In this document: positions 39,751 to 46,763 of the stretch, piece after piece
Numbering within the stretch: position 1 is the first letter of the stretch
How the letters are laid out: each line of letters starts with the position of its first letter
Origin: DAOUJW01 sp034421015
Lineage (GTDB): Bacteria; Chloroflexota; Dehalococcoidia; Lucifugimonadales; UBA2985
Length of the DNA: 46,763 nucleotides
NCBI GenBank assembly: GCA_034421015.1
Contig: DAOUKT010000020.1
Location: forward strand, 1-46,763
Direction of reading: 5' to 3'
Position numbers and translations under genes: made by a program
Notes under the pieces: generated by a model
Seen by the model: the letters and a program-made list of their open reading frames with translations, nothing else
What the model was told of the DNA's origin: nothing
Database searches by the model: none

Positions 39751-40255
39751 GCTCTTTGGCGTCCTGGGAGATCTTCTCCTGCAGCTTCAAAAAGCCCTCC
39801 ATCAAGCCTTCCGGCCTGGGGGGGCAACCGGGCACGTACACGTCAACAGGCACAATGTGGTCCACCCCCATGACCACTGAGTAGGACCTGTAGTACGGCC
39901 CCCCGTTGGTGGCGCAGCTGCCCATGGCAATGACCCACTTGGGCTCAGGCATCTGCTCGTAGAGAATCTTTATAGGCTCCGCCATCTTCTTGACGACCGT
40001 ACCTGCCACAATCATAACGTCGGACTGCCTGGGAGAGGGCCACGTGACTATCCCGAAGCGGTCGAGGTCGTGGTGCGCCATGTAGGTGCTTATCATCTCG
40101 ATGGCGCAGCAGGCCAGGCCGAAGGTCATGGGCCAAAGCGACGACTTCCTGGCCAGGGCAATAAGCTCCTCCGACCTCGCCGTGACTATTCCCGGCGCGG
40201 CCCTGTTGAGAATGCTCCTGGGCTCCTGGTTGCCCGTCCCGGAGGTTACCTCCAT
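39734..40255 (-). CDS. nuoB: NADH-quinone oxidoreductase subunit B
   Basis: The ATG at 40255 gives 173 residues; the longer upstream reading lies in nuoA. Cluster N2 ligands are the tandem Cys in FGLACCAIEM near residue 49, the Cys in AMGSCATNGG and the Cys in VPGCPPRPEGL. N2 delivers electrons to quinone. The start overlaps the nuoA end by ten bases. Confidence 0.96.
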   Translation of the reverse strand: MEVTSGTGNQEPRSILNRAAPGIVTARSEELIALARKSSLWPMTFGLACCAIEMISTYMAHHDLDRFGIVTWPSPRQSDVMIVAGTVVKKMAEPIKILYEQMPEPKWVIAMGSCATNGGPYYRSYSVVMGVDHIVPVDVYVPGCPPRPEGLMEGFLKLQEKISQDAKERGRKA

Positions 40256-40617
40256 TGCAGAACCCCCTTCCTCCAGCCGTAGATTATCCCGAAGAAAAGT
40301 ATGGCGATGAACAGGATCATTTCGTAGAACACCGCGTCTATGCTCGTAAGGAAGACAACGGCCCACGGAAAGAGGAAGACGGCCTCAACGTCGAAGATGA
40401 GGAAGAGGATGGCGAAGATGTAGTACCGCATGTGGAGCTGGGACCAGGAGTAGGGCTCCGGCGGGATGCCGCACTCGTAGGGCATGTCCTTGAGCGCGGA
40501 GCGCCTCTTGGGCGACAGGAGGAAGGAGGCTGCGAACATAATCCCCATCGCGATGGCCCCCACAATTGCTGTGACCACCACCGCGGTGTAGTTTATTGTG
40601 AACCCTTCAGGCGCCAC
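40246..40617 (-). CDS. nuoA: NADH-quinone oxidoreductase subunit A
   Basis: 123 residues, three spans. The NuoA signature is YECGIPPEPYSWSQLHMRYYIFAILFLIFDVEAVFLFPWA, with the conserved loop Cys and the acidic pair DVE. It is the first gene of the operon, about 58 bases after the predicted transcription start. Confidence 0.96.
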   Translation of the reverse strand: MAPEGFTINYTAVVVTAIVGAIAMGIMFAASFLLSPKRRSALKDMPYECGIPPEPYSWSQLHMRYYIFAILFLIFDVEAVFLFPWAVVFLTSIDAVFYEMILFIAILFFGIIYGWRKGVLQWR

Positions 40618-40681
40618 TTACAGCCCCCAAGGCAATAAATCTGTACGGGGTTGTGCCCGTAGAATCAATGACCGCGTTCAG

Positions 40682-40710
40682 AATATACTACCCCTTTGTA
40701 GCTGTGTCAA
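40682..40710 (-). promoter_or_regulatory. Promoter of the nuo operon
   Basis: On the minus strand a perfect TTGACA (40705-40710) and TATATT (40682-40687) are separated by exactly 17 bases. This is the strongest promoter match in the window and should drive all eleven nuo genes. Confidence 0.8.
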
Positions 40711-40832
40711 TGAAGGGTGGGGCTGCTGGCCTGTCTCCCGCCAACCTCGCTCATTCCCTTTGTACCTTGCAGCAGCCACGGAGTCCGTCCCGTAGCTGTT
40801 ACGGAGACTGGCGAAAGAGACCTCCGGGTGAT

Positions 40833-40983
40833 GTCAAACAGGCTGTCAAACAGGCTGTCAAACAAGCTGCCAAATAGCGCGTCATATAATGGACATAACA
40901 GCGGACAGCCAGGTATAATTCAAGTGAGATATATGCCTGCGCAGGGGAACAAATAGGCTGCCAAATAGCGTGTCAAATAAGGA
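40833..40983 (+). repeat. 12-bp tandem repeats around the fic promoter
   Basis: Upstream block 40833-40892: GTCAAACAGGCT twice, GTCAAACAAGCT, GCCAAATAGCGC, GTCATATAATGG. Downstream block 40951-40983: AAATAGGCT, GCCAAATAGCGT, GTCAAATAAGGA. The first block ends on the -35 box and the second ends in the ribosome site of fic, so both could be operator arrays. Confidence 0.7.
40890..40919 (+). promoter_or_regulatory. Promoter of the fic gene
   Basis: TGGACA (40890-40895) and a perfect TATAAT (40914-40919) are 18 bases apart. The -35 box overlaps the last unit of the upstream 12-bp repeat array. The start codon is 75 bases downstream of the -10 box. Confidence 0.6.
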
Positions 40984-40993
40984 GTAGTGCTAC

Positions 40994-42214
40994 GTGAACG
41001 CGAGCACATTCTGGGAGAAGTTCAGGTTTGATTATCACTTGGACTATAGCGCTCTCCGAGCGCGATTGATCACCATAGAGGCCCACAGGCTGGCCGCCGA
41101 CAATCTTGTCCTGGCCCCCGAATGGCGAGGGCAACTGGACAGGCTGAACAGGGTCAGGGCCGTCTACGGCACCACGGCGCTGGAGGGAAACCCCCTTTCC
41201 GAGCCGGAGGTGTCCCATCAGATCGAGTTGGCCGACCAGGAGACCAATGGAGAGCCGCCGGCCAGGCTCTCCAGCGAGCAGGCCCAAATCAGAAACGCGT
41301 CCCGGGCTCAGGACTGGGTGAAGAAACGCTTTGGACCGGACTCATCGTCTCTTGGGATGACCGACATCCTGACCATGCACAGGATGATCACCGAGGGCTC
41401 AGACGAGAACCACAACATCCCCGGTACATTCCGGTCTCAGTCCGTGCAGGTGGGAGCGCCTGATCTGGGGGGCGTACACATCGGCGCCCCCCACGAGAGG
41501 CTGGGCAGCCTTATGGAAGAGTTCATCACCTTCCTGAACTCACGGAAGATTCAATATGAGCACCCTGTGATACGGGCGCTTTTGGCGCACTTCTTTCTGG
41601 TGACCCTTCACCCCTTCGGAGACGGCAACGGCAGAATCTCCAGGCTGCTCGAGTCCGGCATACTCTTTCAGGGCGGCTACAACGTCCACGGGTTCTACGG
41701 CTTATCCAACTTCTTCTACCGCAATGGCGACCAGTACAAGACCCTGCTTCAGGAGTCGAGGCGCACCCCGGAGAATTTTGATGTCACGCCCTTCGTGAAG
41801 TTTGGCGTGGAGGGTTTCGCCTCTGAGTTGGAGGGCATAAACAACTTCGTCAAGGCCAAGACCAATAGAGTTATGTACCGGCAGATGCTTGTGTCAAACT
41901 TCAACAGGAAGGTCAGCGAACGGCGCAGGATGCTGAACCAACGGGAATATCAATTGCTGCTCCACCTTCTGGATTTGACGGAACCCATCGAGCCCTTTTC
42001 TGAAAGCCCTTCGAGGAAGATCGCGCTGGAAGAGTTGTTACAAAGTGGATACGTGAAAGGCGCCTACAGCAATGTGACTACCCGTACTTTCACCAGGGAG
42101 CTTGCCAGACTAAGCAGCTTGGGGTTTATCAATTTCAACTTCGATCCCCATAACCAGGGAGAGTCATTTGTGGAAATAGACTTCGGGGCCATTGGCAAGT
42201 ACAACATCTCGTAG
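40994..42214 (+). CDS. Fic family protein with N-terminal inhibitory motif
   Basis: 406 residues from a GTG with AAGGAG upstream. The Fic active site HPFGDGNGRISR begins at His206, matching HxFx(D/E)GNGRxxR, so AMP-transfer (or a related nucleotidyl reaction) to Ser/Thr/Tyr hydroxyls is expected. An inhibitory helix motif TTALEGN starts at Thr60, fitting (S/T)xxxE(G/N) of class II Fic proteins that self-inhibit. The C-terminal 120 residues (RREYQLLLHLLDL..., then SNVTTRTFTRELARLSSLGFI) look like a winged-helix domain. The target is unknown. No separate antitoxin is adjacent. Confidence 0.9.
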   Translation: MNASTFWEKFRFDYHLDYSALRARLITIEAHRLAADNLVLAPEWRGQLDRLNRVRAVYGTTALEGNPLSEPEVSHQIELADQETNGEPPARLSSEQAQIRNASRAQDWVKKRFGPDSSSLGMTDILTMHRMITEGSDENHNIPGTFRSQSVQVGAPDLGGVHIGAPHERLGSLMEEFITFLNSRKIQYEHPVIRALLAHFFLVTLHPFGDGNGRISRLLESGILFQGGYNVHGFYGLSNFFYRNGDQYKTLLQESRRTPENFDVTPFVKFGVEGFASELEGINNFVKAKTNRVMYRQMLVSNFNRKVSERRRMLNQREYQLLLHLLDLTEPIEPFSESPSRKIALEELLQSGYVKGAYSNVTTRTFTRELARLSSLGFINFNFDPHNQGESFVEIDFGAIGKYNIS

Positions 42215-42344
42215 CCTGCCCCCGTCCTTGATTTGCACTGGTGGTGTGGCTTAGAATTCAAGGAGAGGCCTCTGGTTGACAAGAACCGTTGGGGCAGCAA
42301 GCGTCCATAGAAACTATCTGTATCCAGCCAAAAGGAGAGAGTAT

Positions 42345-42938
42345 ATGACATCACAGTCCAGGACAGTACCCAGCTTTGAGGGGTTTCCCAAGAGTCTCGC
42401 CCTTGACGACGGAACCGAAGTTGAGTTGAGGCCCCTGGTGGAGAGCGACCACGAGGCGCTGCACGGGTTCTTCAGCAGGATACCGGAGGAGGACCTCTAC
42501 TATCTGAAGGACGATGTGACGGACATGGGCGTAATCCGCGAGTGGACCCACAACATCAACCACGAGCGCGTCATCGCACTTGAGGCCGTTGTGGACGGCG
42601 AAATCGTCTGCGACGCCACCATTCACCGCACGCGCGCCTTCTCCCGCCGGCACATCGGGGAGCTCAGGGTGGTGGTGGACCCCGCCTACAGGCAGAGGGG
42701 GCTGGGGGCCCGTGTCATCAGGGAGCTTCTGGACATCGCCAAGGAGGTCAACCTCTACAAGGTCTACATCGACCTGGTGCCCCGCCGCGAGGAGGCCGCC
42801 ATCAGGTTCGCCGAGCGCATGGGCTTCGAGAGGGTGGCCACCCTGCCGGCCCGCATCATGGACTACTACGGGGGATACCAGGACATAGTTGTGATGGAAG
42901 TCTCCCTGTCGGACCGCAACACCTGGTGGAGGCCGTAG
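42345..42938 (+). CDS. GNAT-family N-acetyltransferase
   Basis: The ATG at 42345 follows AAAGGAGAGAGTAT; 197 residues. GNAT motif A is ELRVVVDPAYRQRGLGARVIREL near residue 105, with the acetyl-CoA loop RQRGLG, and motif B is the late IRFAERMGFERVATL segment near 155. The opening FPKSLALDDGTEVELRPLVESD is typical of stand-alone GNATs that modify small molecules or protein N-termini. The substrate is unknown. The gene is 45 bases before an acyl-CoA dehydrogenase gene and may be co-transcribed. Confidence 0.86.
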   Translation: MTSQSRTVPSFEGFPKSLALDDGTEVELRPLVESDHEALHGFFSRIPEEDLYYLKDDVTDMGVIREWTHNINHERVIALEAVVDGEIVCDATIHRTRAFSRRHIGELRVVVDPAYRQRGLGARVIRELLDIAKEVNLYKVYIDLVPRREEAAIRFAERMGFERVATLPARIMDYYGGYQDIVVMEVSLSDRNTWWRP

Positions 42939-42983
42939 TCCGGCGGCCCCGGGCTCTTGCCGAAAACCTGAGGAGCGGCCTGA

Positions 42984-44171
42984 GTGGACTTTAGATTCAA
43001 CGCCGAGGAAGCGGCCTTCCGGGACGAGGTCCGCGAGTTCATCCTTGCGGAGATTCCCCCGGAGATTCGCTGGCACGACACAACCGTCTACAACGACGAC
43101 CTATGGCCCACCGTGCTGGCGACTCGCAAGAAGGTGGCCGGGAAGGGCTGGATGACAATGCACTGGCCCTCGGAGCACGGGGGCCGGGACTGCCCGCCCA
43201 TCGTTCACATGCTTTTCAGGGAGGAGATGGCTTACTGGGGCGTCCCGGAGGCCATCTCCTTTGACGACGGCCCCAATCTCATAGGCCCTGCCCTGATCCA
43301 GTACGGGTCGGACCAGCAGAAGAGCGCCCACCTGCCGTCCATCGCAAGCGCGGACACATTCTGGTGCCAGGGGTACACGGAGCCCGGCGGCGGCTCGGAC
43401 CTGGCCTCCGTCCGCACAACGGCTGTCCAGGACGGCGACCGCTACGTCATCAGCGGGCAGAAGGACTACGTCGGCGGCGGGGCCAGGGCGGACTGGATCC
43501 ACATCCTGGCCCGCACCAACCCGGACGCCCCCAGGCATCGGGACGTCAGCTACTTCATCGTAAACATGGACTCATCCAACATCTCGCTGCGCGCCCTGGA
43601 CGAGGTGGACGGCCGGAGCGGGATGCTCAACGAGGTGTTCTTCGACGACCTGGAGGCCCCCGCCGATTGGCTGATTGGTGAGAAGGACATGGGCTGGTAC
43701 ATAGCCGTCAGCGTCCTCAACCGGCAGCGCGTCGGCATTGAGCTGGTGGGCCGCGCCCGCGCGCTCCTGGACGACCTGGCAGCCTACGCCAAAGAGCCGG
43801 TCGGCAACGGCAAGGCCCTCATCGACAACCCCCACGTGCGGAGCAGGCTGGGCGAAATGTCGATGGGCATCGAAGCCTGCCGCGTGGCCGCCTACCGGGT
43901 TGCATGGCTACAGCAGGAGGGGCTAGACTCCGACCACGAGGCGTCGATGAGCAGGCTCCTCAGCGCGGAGATGTGGCGGCGCTTCACGGACAACGCCCTC
44001 AAGATTCTGGGCCTGTACGGCTCACTGGAGCCGGGTTCCAGGGCCGCTCCACTCATGGGCCGCCTGGAGGAGGCCTACGTCAGCTCTGTGGCCTCCACAC
44101 TGCACCTGGGTTCATCGGAGATGCAGCGCACCATAATCGCCCAGCGCGGCCTGGGGATGCCAAGGGAGTAG
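42984..44171 (+). CDS. Acyl-CoA dehydrogenase, first of an adjacent pair
   Basis: 395 residues from a GTG. Full-length ACAD fold: N-terminal WMTMHWPSEHGGRDCPPIVH, middle-domain FAD/substrate segment GYTEPGGGSDLASVRTTA and ISGQKDYVGGGARADWIHIL, and C-terminal KILGLYGSLEPGSRAAPL with STLHLGSSEMQRTIIAQRGLGMPR. It oxidises an acyl-CoA at C2-C3 with FAD. It lies five bases before a second, shorter ACAD gene, an arrangement known for heterotetrameric dehydrogenases of bulky substrates. The chain length or ring substrate is unknown. Confidence 0.92.
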   Translation: MDFRFNAEEAAFRDEVREFILAEIPPEIRWHDTTVYNDDLWPTVLATRKKVAGKGWMTMHWPSEHGGRDCPPIVHMLFREEMAYWGVPEAISFDDGPNLIGPALIQYGSDQQKSAHLPSIASADTFWCQGYTEPGGGSDLASVRTTAVQDGDRYVISGQKDYVGGGARADWIHILARTNPDAPRHRDVSYFIVNMDSSNISLRALDEVDGRSGMLNEVFFDDLEAPADWLIGEKDMGWYIAVSVLNRQRVGIELVGRARALLDDLAAYAKEPVGNGKALIDNPHVRSRLGEMSMGIEACRVAAYRVAWLQQEGLDSDHEASMSRLLSAEMWRRFTDNALKILGLYGSLEPGSRAAPLMGRLEEAYVSSVASTLHLGSSEMQRTIIAQRGLGMPRE

Positions 44172-44176
44172 AGCGC

Positions 44177-45295
44177 ATGGAACTGTCATTCTCGGAAGAG
44201 CAGGAGATGCTCAGCCCCCTGGCAAGGGAGTTCCTTGAGGTGGAGTGCCCCAAGTCCCTGGTCCGGGCAATGGAGTCGGACGAAAAGGGCCACTCGCCGG
44301 AGCTGTGGCAGAAGATGGCCGAGCTTGGCTGGCTGGGCCTCACCTTCCCGGAGCAGTACGGAGGCGCGGAGTTCAACTTCCTGGACATGGCGATCCTCCT
44401 GGAGGAGATGGGCCGGGCCATCCTCCCGGGGCCGTACTTCTCGACGGTTGTGCTGTGCGGCAACGCCATTCTGGACTCCGGCACCGACGATCAGAAGGAC
44501 GCCTGCCTTGAGCGCATCGCCGCCGGCGAGCTGATCATGGCCCTGGCGCTGACGGAGCCGAGCGCTCTGTACGGCCCCGACGGCATCTCTGCGCAATACG
44601 AGCCGTCCGGCGACGGCTACGCCATCAACGGCGTCAAGACGTTCGTGTCCGACGGCCAGGTAGCCGACTCGTTCATAGTCGCGGCCCGCTCCGGCGACGG
44701 AGTCTCCCTCTTCATCGTGGACGCCGACGCGCCTGGCGTCACCGTCACGCCACTCAAGGTCATGGGCATCGACAAGCAGGCTGAGGTGGCGTTCGACAAC
44801 GTACAGGCGACCGCGGACAGCGCGCTGGGCCCCATCGGCGAGGGCTGGCCCCTGGTCGAGAAGCTGATGGCCTGGGGCGCCATTGGCAAGTGCGCGGAGT
44901 CGGTGGGAGGAGCGCAGGCCGCAATGGAGCTGGCCGTGAGCTACGTCAACGCGCGTCCAGCCTTCGGCCGGTCCATCGGCAGCTTCCAGGCCATCCAGCA
45001 CCACGCCGCCAACATGCTCACGGACATCGACACCTCGCGCCTCCTGACCTACCAGGCCGCGGGGCTTGTGTCCCAGGGCGATTTCACCGCGCCGGAGATT
45101 GCCAGGGCCAAGGCCTGGGTCAGCGACGCCTACGGCAGGGTCACGACTCTGGCCCACCAGTGCCACGGCGGGATCTCCTTCACCAAGGAGATGGACATTC
45201 ACCTTTACCACAAGCGGGCCAAGGTCAACCAGGCGCTGTTCGGGGACGCCCGGTTCCACTGGGACAGGATAGCCGCCTCTCTTCTCATTGACTGA
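44177..45295 (+). CDS. Acyl-CoA dehydrogenase, second of an adjacent pair
   Basis: The ATG at 44177 gives 372 residues. N-terminal LSFSEEQEMLSPLAREFLE, LGWLGLTFPEQYGGAEFNFL, middle domain LALTEPSALYGPDGISAQY (no usual PxxGSD loop), and C-terminal FGRSIGSFQAIQHHAANML and HQCHGGISFTKEMDIHLYHKRAK. The two genes are adjacent and only distantly alike, as expected for alpha and beta subunits. The relatively weak middle-domain motif suggests this may be the less active partner. The PaREP1-like copy 3 follows 14 bases later. Confidence 0.92.
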   Translation: MELSFSEEQEMLSPLAREFLEVECPKSLVRAMESDEKGHSPELWQKMAELGWLGLTFPEQYGGAEFNFLDMAILLEEMGRAILPGPYFSTVVLCGNAILDSGTDDQKDACLERIAAGELIMALALTEPSALYGPDGISAQYEPSGDGYAINGVKTFVSDGQVADSFIVAARSGDGVSLFIVDADAPGVTVTPLKVMGIDKQAEVAFDNVQATADSALGPIGEGWPLVEKLMAWGAIGKCAESVGGAQAAMELAVSYVNARPAFGRSIGSFQAIQHHAANMLTDIDTSRLLTYQAAGLVSQGDFTAPEIARAKAWVSDAYGRVTTLAHQCHGGISFTKEMDIHLYHKRAKVNQALFGDARFHWDRIAASLLID

Positions 45296-45309
45296 CTGTG
45301 AGGTTGTAA

Positions 45310-45666
45310 GTGCTTCAGCAAGAAAAGTATCGTGCGCAAAGCCAGACTTTCATAGAGGATGCCAAGACGTACCTGGCGGCTGGCAATCTATATCAAGCCT
45401 CCGAGAAGGGCTGGGGCGCGGCGGCTCAGGCCATCAAGGCAGTGGCAGAACGACGTGGTTGGGACCACAAGCGCCACGATCTGATTGCTGAGACTATCAG
45501 TCATCTGCATAACGAAACAAAGGACTCCGAGCTAGTCACTTTGTACAATGCAGCAAACAGCCTTCACAGTAATTTCTATGAGGGTAGATTGTCACAAGCT
45601 GTTGTAGCTCTTAACCTTGCTCAAGTAGAGTTGCTGGTGGCAAAGCTGGCCCGTTTTCTCCGGTAG
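45310..45666 (+). CDS. PaREP1/HEPN-like small helical protein, copy 3
   Basis: 118 residues from a GTG preceded by 'gactgactgtgaggttgtaa', nearly the same leader as copy 2. Conserved blocks are LYQASEKGWGAAAQAIKAVAE, RRGWDHKRHDLI, LYNAANSLHSNFYEGRLSQ and LLVAKLARFLR. The start lies 14 bases after the acyl-CoA dehydrogenase stop, so it may ride on that transcript. A hairpin terminator at 45692 follows. Function is unknown; see copies 1 and 2. Confidence 0.8.
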   Translation: MLQQEKYRAQSQTFIEDAKTYLAAGNLYQASEKGWGAAAQAIKAVAERRGWDHKRHDLIAETISHLHNETKDSELVTLYNAANSLHSNFYEGRLSQAVVALNLAQVELLVAKLARFLR

Positions 45667-45691
45667 CCTTTCCTCAACATTTCGCATTCTG

Positions 45692-45725
45692 AATCCCCTA
45701 GGTCGGATTGGCCGAGGGGATTTTT
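45692..45725 (+). terminator. Intrinsic terminator after PaREP1-like copy 3
   Basis: AATCCCC (45692-45698) pairs with GGGGATT (45716-45722), with TCGG/CCGA pairing inside, followed by a T-run (45721-45725). A degenerate version of the same sequence follows copy 2 near 20547-20570, where the right arm is lost. Confidence 0.72.
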
Positions 45726-46120
45726 CCGTTTCGGAGTATGGTAGACGTAAAGAGAGTGAGAGGATTCTTTACCCCGCTCGTGGTGAGCTTGTCGAACCAT
45801 TCGAGCGGGGGATGACAGGGAGACACCCCACGCCCCGGCCCCTCTGGATTCCTGCCTGCGCAGGAATGGTTGCCAAGTCCCGTCATTCTGAGCGCAGCGA
45901 AGAATCCACAGCGTCCAGTGGCTCGGAACATATACTCGTCACAGATGAGGGTTGGCCACAAGTGCGCGGTGATTCTCTTTGATTCCACCAACCTCCAGGA
46001 CGCGGTAGTCGCGGCGGTGTGGGCGTAGGGGTGGTTGCCGGTCAACAACCATCCTCAAAGGCTGGGGGAAGTGTAGCTTTCTTTCACATTAGGCGGCGAC
46101 GCCTTTGTGGTGACGTGAAT
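45726..46120. repeat. Gene-free stretch with repeat fragments
   Basis: Repeat words are clear at 45778-45808 ('ctcgtggtgagc' and 'ttcgagcggggg'), 45844-45868 ('ggattcctgcctgcgcaggaatgg') and 45882-45908 ('cgtcattctgagcgcagcgaagaatcc', one end of the composite element). From 45910 to 46120 no gene, repeat or RNA signal was recognised. Confidence 0.6.
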
Positions 46121-46309
46121 TCACCCCGTGAATTCACCCAACGAGGTTTGAAAGAAGGGTAAGCCAAAGTAGATACCCCCGAGAATCAGCATAATCCCCC
46201 CGCCCTCCAAGCTCTCGGACCCGCCTGCACCAAATATTGTCCATAATATCATGACTAGACCCGAAACAAAGAAACTTGCGCCAATAAGAAAATGCAAAAA
46301 CGTCAACAT
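46121..46309 (-). CDS. 62-residue two-span membrane protein
   Basis: The ATG at 46309 follows a perfect AGGAGGACCAG. The product starts MLTFLHFLIGASFFVSGLVM (span 1, about 3-27), has a Gly-rich turn GAGGSESLEGGG, and continues with span 2 (IMLILGGIYFGLPFFQ, about 38-55). The family is not recognised. Lower GC than its neighbours hints at a different origin or relaxed composition. Confidence 0.68.
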   Translation of the reverse strand: MLTFLHFLIGASFFVSGLVMILWTIFGAGGSESLEGGGIMLILGGIYFGLPFFQTSLGEFTG

Positions 46310-46385
46310 CTGGTCCTCCTAGACGGAAAAGAAGGGGAAATGTACCAATTCCAACGTCGGCTTCCCCTTTCGATTACCTTTAGGG

Positions 46386-46763
46386 AAGGTCTGAACAAGT
46401 CCAATCCACTCCCGCGAAGGCGGGAGTCCATGCCCCGCCACCCCTGGATTCCTGCCTGCGCAGGAATGGTGGTGAAAGTGTCATTAGGCGAGATGGTCAT
46501 GTTTCTGACTTGTTCAGAGTATCCTTAGTTTAACAAAGAACTGTGCAAGTCAGGAATGGTCTGAACAAGTCCAATCCACTCCCTGGCCCCTCTGGATTCC
46601 TGCCTGCGCAGGAATGGTTCGGCGCGCGAGTGGGATGATCAACCCTAAACCACCCCTGCGAAAGCAGGGGTCTAGAGCGTCCTAATAGGCGACTTCAGAT
46701 TCCCGCTTTCGCGGGAATGACGATAAACGTAGCTCCCTGAAGATGCCGCCGTAGTTACGCAAA
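46386..46763. repeat. Gene-free window end with tandem repeat units
   Basis: The phrase 'ggtctgaacaagtccaatcc' occurs at 46388 and 46558, each followed by hairpin words ('actcccgcgaaggcgggagt', 'ggattcctgcctgcgcaggaatgg'). The last 58 bases (46706-46763) match 6061-6118 with one mismatch. No gene was found; the element probably continues beyond the window. Confidence 0.72.

Overview
The window looks like a GC-rich chromosome segment of a Chloroflexota bacterium, most likely a SAR202-like Dehalococcoidia. This rests on gene content, not on a database search: an 11-subunit complex I without nuoE/F/G, tandem aldehyde:ferredoxin oxidoreductases, several acyl-CoA dehydrogenases, a Cys-less thiolase/DUF35 pair, and abundant short palindromic repeats between genes. 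No phage, transposase, integrase or CRISPR array is visible.

Layout. 0.1-1.5 kb (minus): a SIMPL lipoprotein and what looks like the remnant of a HigBA-type toxin-antitoxin module. 1.6-5.8 kb (plus): a PaREP1/HEPN-like small protein, a Cys-less thiolase with its DUF35 partner, a truncated acyl-CoA dehydrogenase and an MFS transporter. 5.8-6.7 kb: composite palindromic repeats, tRNA-Asp, and a small glutaredoxin-like gene whose apparent stop codon is probably selenocysteine (Uxx-star type), followed by a SECIS-like hairpin. 6.9-9.7 kb: cation/proton antiporter, tRNA-Arg, and a large lipoprotein. 9.9-16.2 kb: an electron-transfer cluster of four-cluster ferredoxin, FAD oxidoreductase, AOR, MoaD-like protein and a second AOR. 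16.3-18.0 kb (minus): Dol-P-Man synthase-like transferase, DCC-family protein, a small lipoprotein and a 47-residue membrane protein. 18.2-19.2 kb: divergent Ni-superoxide dismutase and its maturation protease. 19.4-20.5 kb: flavodoxin-like protein, a tiny membrane protein and the second PaREP1-like gene. 20.6-25.0 kb (minus): a thiamin-precursor module (promoter, TPP riboswitch with intrinsic terminator, ABC ATPase, permease, NMT1-type binding protein, thiD).

25.2-30.5 kb: duplicated DUF4389 membrane protein, nth, tRNA-Gly, JAMM protease, lysA, holB, and a broken PSP1/RicT gene whose pieces flank a retropepsin-like protein gene. 30.7-40.6 kb (minus): nuoABCDHIJKLMN from one strong promoter. 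41.0-45.7 kb (plus): a Fic protein with 12-bp repeats around its promoter, a GNAT acetyltransferase, two adjacent acyl-CoA dehydrogenases and the third PaREP1-like gene. 45.7-46.8 kb: repeats and a 62-residue membrane protein.

How it may work together (inference): the acyl-CoA and aldehyde enzymes fit oxidation of organic acids and aldehydes. The AOR/ferredoxin module and the complex I lacking the NADH module suggest that reduced ferredoxin, not only NADH, feeds the respiratory chain. NiSOD indicates an oxygen-exposed lifestyle. The most unusual candidate is the Uxx-star selenoprotein at 6457-6684, which a standard gene caller would end three codons early.
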